From: Clostridia bacterium
GTDB lineage: Bacteria; Bacillota_A; Clostridia; Peptostreptococcales; JAAYPU01
Direction: 5' to 3'
Length of the DNA: 7,785 bases
NCBI GenBank assembly: GCA_022360735.1
Contig: JAKSCF010000463.1
Span: forward strand, 1 to 7,785
Within the stretch, counting starts at the first letter, position 1, and every line of letters begins with the position of its first letter. The notes under the pieces are model-generated. The model did not search any database. It was not told where the DNA came from and worked only from the letters and a program-made list of their open reading frames with translations. Shown in pieces: positions 6,506 to 7,785 of the stretch. Both the position numbers and the translations under genes were made by a program.

Positions 6506-6952
6506 TTACATCTCATTTGGATTAAATAAATATGCCTTTAAAGCATGGGTTCCTATTCCTTTATGGACACTCACCTTAAAATAGGGTTGTAAAACGCCTA
6601 TCTGCTTTAACTGCTTGATACACAAGGCCTCATTTTCCAGTTTTAGATCACACTTTGCTATCACGCCAACCACAGGACATCTAAATACCTTTGCAAAGCC
6701 AGGCGAATAGCTTTCCACCGGATTCGACTGATCTATTAAAATGAGCACATGTGACGCATCCTGTGCCATTGCAATGGTATGCATATACATCCAGGGGTTT
6801 TGGATATAAGCAGCCGGAACATCAATGGTTTTCGGCCCATAGATGGTATCTTGTGTTCTTCGTAACAACCCTTTATAATCATTGAGTTCATTGACCAGTG
6901 TTGTCTTTCCACAACGGGCTGGACCTATCACCATAACGCGTTTCTTTCTCAT
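6506..6952 (-). CDS. eutP: EutP/PduV-family small GTPase-like protein
   Basis: Ras-like P-loop protein of 148 residues belonging to the EutP/PduV family found in microcompartment operons. PduV has been linked to compartment positioning or movement in the cell, and an acetate kinase activity has been described for some EutP proteins; the role here is not known. The P-loop is G-P-A-R-C-G-K-T-T (10-18). The switch region shows T-I-D-V-P-A-A-Y, corresponding to the I-D-T-P-G-E-Y of enteric EutP. The guanine-specificity loop is A-K-C-D rather than the consensus N-K-x-D, which is common in this family. The start ATG overlaps the TGA stop of the upstream EutS-like gene as ATGA, and no convincing Shine-Dalgarno sequence precedes it, so its translation is probably coupled to that gene. 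Confidence 0.93.
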   Translation of the reverse strand: MRKKRVMVIGPARCGKTTLVNELNDYKGLLRRTQDTIYGPKTIDVPAAYIQNPWMYMHTIAMAQDASHVLILIDQSNPVESYSPGFAKVFRCPVVGVIAKCDLKLENEALCIKQLKQIGVLQPYFKVSVHKGIGTHALKAYLFNPNEM

Positions 6953-7302
6953 GTCTTTGTAATAGGAACTGTAGTAAATCCCAACAGATTGCTTAATGTA
7001 TCGGTTACCGCCTCAAGGGCTGTTGAGACACTCTGCACATCGCCGCTTATCACCACCGACCCTGTAAAACGGTCTAAAAATCCGATTTCCACATCTGCCG
7101 CCTTTGTTGCTATATCTGCTGCTATTATAGCAGTTTCATAAGGCGACAGCGTCAAAATGCCTATTGCACCCCTGTCGTCTATACCCAAGCGCTCATATAT
7201 ATCCGGCATAGGCGATGCGATAGCATGGGCAATGGTAACCTGTTTACCTGGAACCGATTCTTGTATGATACGCTGTGTGGCTTGTTCAATAGCTGTTCCC
7301 AT
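6949..7302 (-). CDS. eutS: EutS/PduU-type circularly permuted BMC shell protein (CutR-like)
   Basis: Shell protein of 117 residues in the permuted EutS/PduU class, where the strand that ends a canonical BMC domain is moved to the N-terminus. Recognisable stretches are [13 protein letters not shown] (11-23, forming the small beta-barrel that can close the pore and continuing into the permuted strand), A-I-G-I-L-T-L-S-P (46-54), A-A-D-I-A-T-K-A-A (61-69), [10 protein letters not shown] (72-81) and a terminal L-L-G-F-T-T (106-111). Length equals enteric PduU (116). CutR of choline compartments is in the same class. AAAGG lies about eight bases before the ATG. It is the first gene after the 159-bp gap that follows the activase, so it may head a separately controlled shell-gene transcript or segment. 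Confidence 0.95.
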   Translation of the reverse strand: MGTAIEQATQRIIQESVPGKQVTIAHAIASPMPDIYERLGIDDRGAIGILTLSPYETAIIAADIATKAADVEIGFLDRFTGSVVISGDVQSVSTALEAVTDTLSNLLGFTTVPITKT

Positions 7303-7338
7303 AAAACTTACCTTTCCAATTTGATCAAATATTTATCG

Positions 7339-7395
7339 GCCTGCTCGTCTATGTTGACAATGAAAATTTTAGATTTATTACAAAGACGAGCAGGC
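7339..7395. repeat. Perfect 12-bp inverted repeat (hairpin) between activase and shell genes
   Basis: Arms at 7339-7350 (gcctgctcgtct) and 7384-7395 (agacgagcaggc) are exact reverse complements, separated by 33 AT-rich bases. The arms are GC-rich against an AT-rich surround. On the minus-strand transcript the second arm is followed by CGATAAAT rather than a U tract, and the loop is long, so this is not a standard Rho-independent terminator. It could be an mRNA stabilising or processing structure, an attenuator, or a protein-binding site. Direct observation; role unknown. Confidence 0.6.
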
Positions 7396-7405
7396 TTTAC
7401 TGCTT

Positions 7406-7411
7406 ATTATA
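7406..7411 (-). promoter_or_regulatory. Possible -10 box for the shell gene segment
   Basis: The minus strand reads TATAAT here, an exact sigma-70 -10 consensus, in the gap after the activase stop. No good -35 hexamer lies 16-18 bases upstream; the nearest TTGATC is only 11 bases away. Transcription from here would begin near 7399, so the mRNA would start just before the inverted repeat at 7395. A chance AT-rich match is quite possible. Confidence 0.25.
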
Positions 7412-7461
7412 TCGACCATAACGATCAACAGTTCTCCCCATCATTGAATCCGGTTGATCTT

Positions 7462-7785
7462 CTATCCTCCGATTTGACAATGCAACCCGGAACGCTTAAC
7501 AATATCTAATAGCTTGGTCATTGCTTCATGCTGCAAAGGTTCCATAAGAGCAAAATCATATGCTCTACCCAATTCTGCATATTTACTTTCACCGAGACGA
7601 TGATAAGGTAATAAATGCAATGCCTTGATACCTTTAATCTTCGCCACATATGAAGCGATGGCTGTTATCTCTTCCGGCGTGCTGTTAAATGTTGGAACCA
7701 CCGGAACTCTCACTATAATCTGGACTCCTGTCTGAGCCAGCTTCTCTAAATTAGACAGTATTAATGAATTGGACCGGCCAGTAAA
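7462..7785 (-). CDS. Glycyl-radical-enzyme activating protein (radical SAM), C-terminal part only
   Basis: C-terminal 107 residues of an activase in the pyruvate formate-lyase activating enzyme family, which uses S-adenosylmethionine and [4Fe-4S] clusters to place the glycyl radical on its partner enzyme. The frame is open to the window edge and reads F-T-G-R-S-N-S-L-I-L-S-N-L-E-K-L at its start, then R-V-P-V-V-P-T-F-N, a short L-L-P-Y-H-R-L-G-E-S-K-Y segment and the terminal Q-I-G-G. These are typical of CutD, PduD-like and HpdA-type activases. The CxxxCxxC motif and most of the barrel are outside the window. An apparent GTG start at 7713 is internal and is not a real start. The partner enzyme, probably just upstream, is not visible, so choline lyase and propanediol dehydratase pathways cannot be told apart here. 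Confidence 0.95.
   Translation of the reverse strand, partial: FTGRSNSLILSNLEKLAQTGVQIIVRVPVVPTFNSTPEEITAIASYVAKIKGIKALHLLPYHRLGESKYAELGRAYDFALMEPLQHEAMTKLLDIVKRSGLHCQIGG

Noticed and set aside
7354..7382. Plus-strand TTGACA at 7354-7359 as a promoter -35 box
   Set aside because: No acceptable -10 box follows at 16-18 bases, and there is no plus-strand gene downstream.
7423..7459. Seven-base inverted repeat gatcaac / gttgatc just after the activase stop
   Set aside because: Too short, with a 23-base loop, to separate from chance; recorded only as a possible operator half-site pair.
7225..7509. Plus-strand open frame crossing the gap between the EutS-like gene and the activase
   Set aside because: It covers the ends of two real minus-strand genes and the hairpin, shows no domain, and has no convincing start signal.

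Overview
The window is an internal slice of a bacterial microcompartment (BMC) operon of the glycyl-radical-enzyme (GRM/Grp) class. Every supported gene lies on the minus strand, so the operon reads from the right end to the left end. Protein styles, moderate AT content, strong AGGAGG-type ribosome binding sites and very tight gene packing suggest an anaerobic Firmicute of the class Clostridia. This is inference, since the window holds no rRNA or other taxonomic marker.

Layout in transcription order. (1) 7785-7462: C-terminus of a radical-SAM glycyl-radical-enzyme activase, cut by the window edge. (2) 7461-7303: a 159-bp intergenic gap with a perfect 12-bp inverted repeat and a possible -10 box. 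(3) 7302-6949: permuted EutS/PduU-type shell protein. (4) 6952-6506: EutP-type small GTPase-like protein. (5) 6493-5792: EutT-like adenosyltransferase homologue. (6) 5810-4965: EutJ, an Hsp70/actin-fold protein. (7) 4950-4630: a divergent permuted shell protein resembling GrpU, with a pore cysteine. (8) 4652-4389: EutN pentameric vertex protein. (9) 4371-3043: PduS, an RnfC-like Fe-S flavoprotein. (10) 3041-2493: PduT, a tandem-BMC shell protein with the cluster-binding Cys38. (11) 2455-1805: EutQ cupin. (12) 1774-1151: hexameric BMC shell protein with a long acidic linker and a Rho_N/SAP-like C-terminal domain. (13) 1097-1: acylating aldehyde dehydrogenase, whose C-terminus lies outside the window.

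How they fit together: a glycyl radical enzyme outside the window, armed by the activase, would make an aldehyde inside the shell (acetaldehyde from choline or propionaldehyde from 1,2-propanediol). The aldehyde dehydrogenase converts it to acyl-CoA with NADH formation. The shell is built from the EutS-like, GrpU-like, EutN, PduT and extended BMC-H proteins. PduS with PduT, and possibly the GrpU-like protein, provide iron-sulfur routes for electrons through the shell. EutQ, EutP, EutJ and the EutT-like protein are accessory factors. The substrate cannot be settled from this window because the glycyl radical enzyme itself is not in it.

The strongest points for follow-up are the GrpU-like protein whose pore motif aligns with the PduT Cys38 motif, the EutT homologue in a pathway expected to be B12-independent (with its CCxxC motif in a different place from classical EutT), the nucleic-acid-binding-like domain on a shell protein, and the hairpin between the activase and shell genes. 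No mobile element, CRISPR array, tRNA, rRNA or clear Rho-independent terminator was seen.
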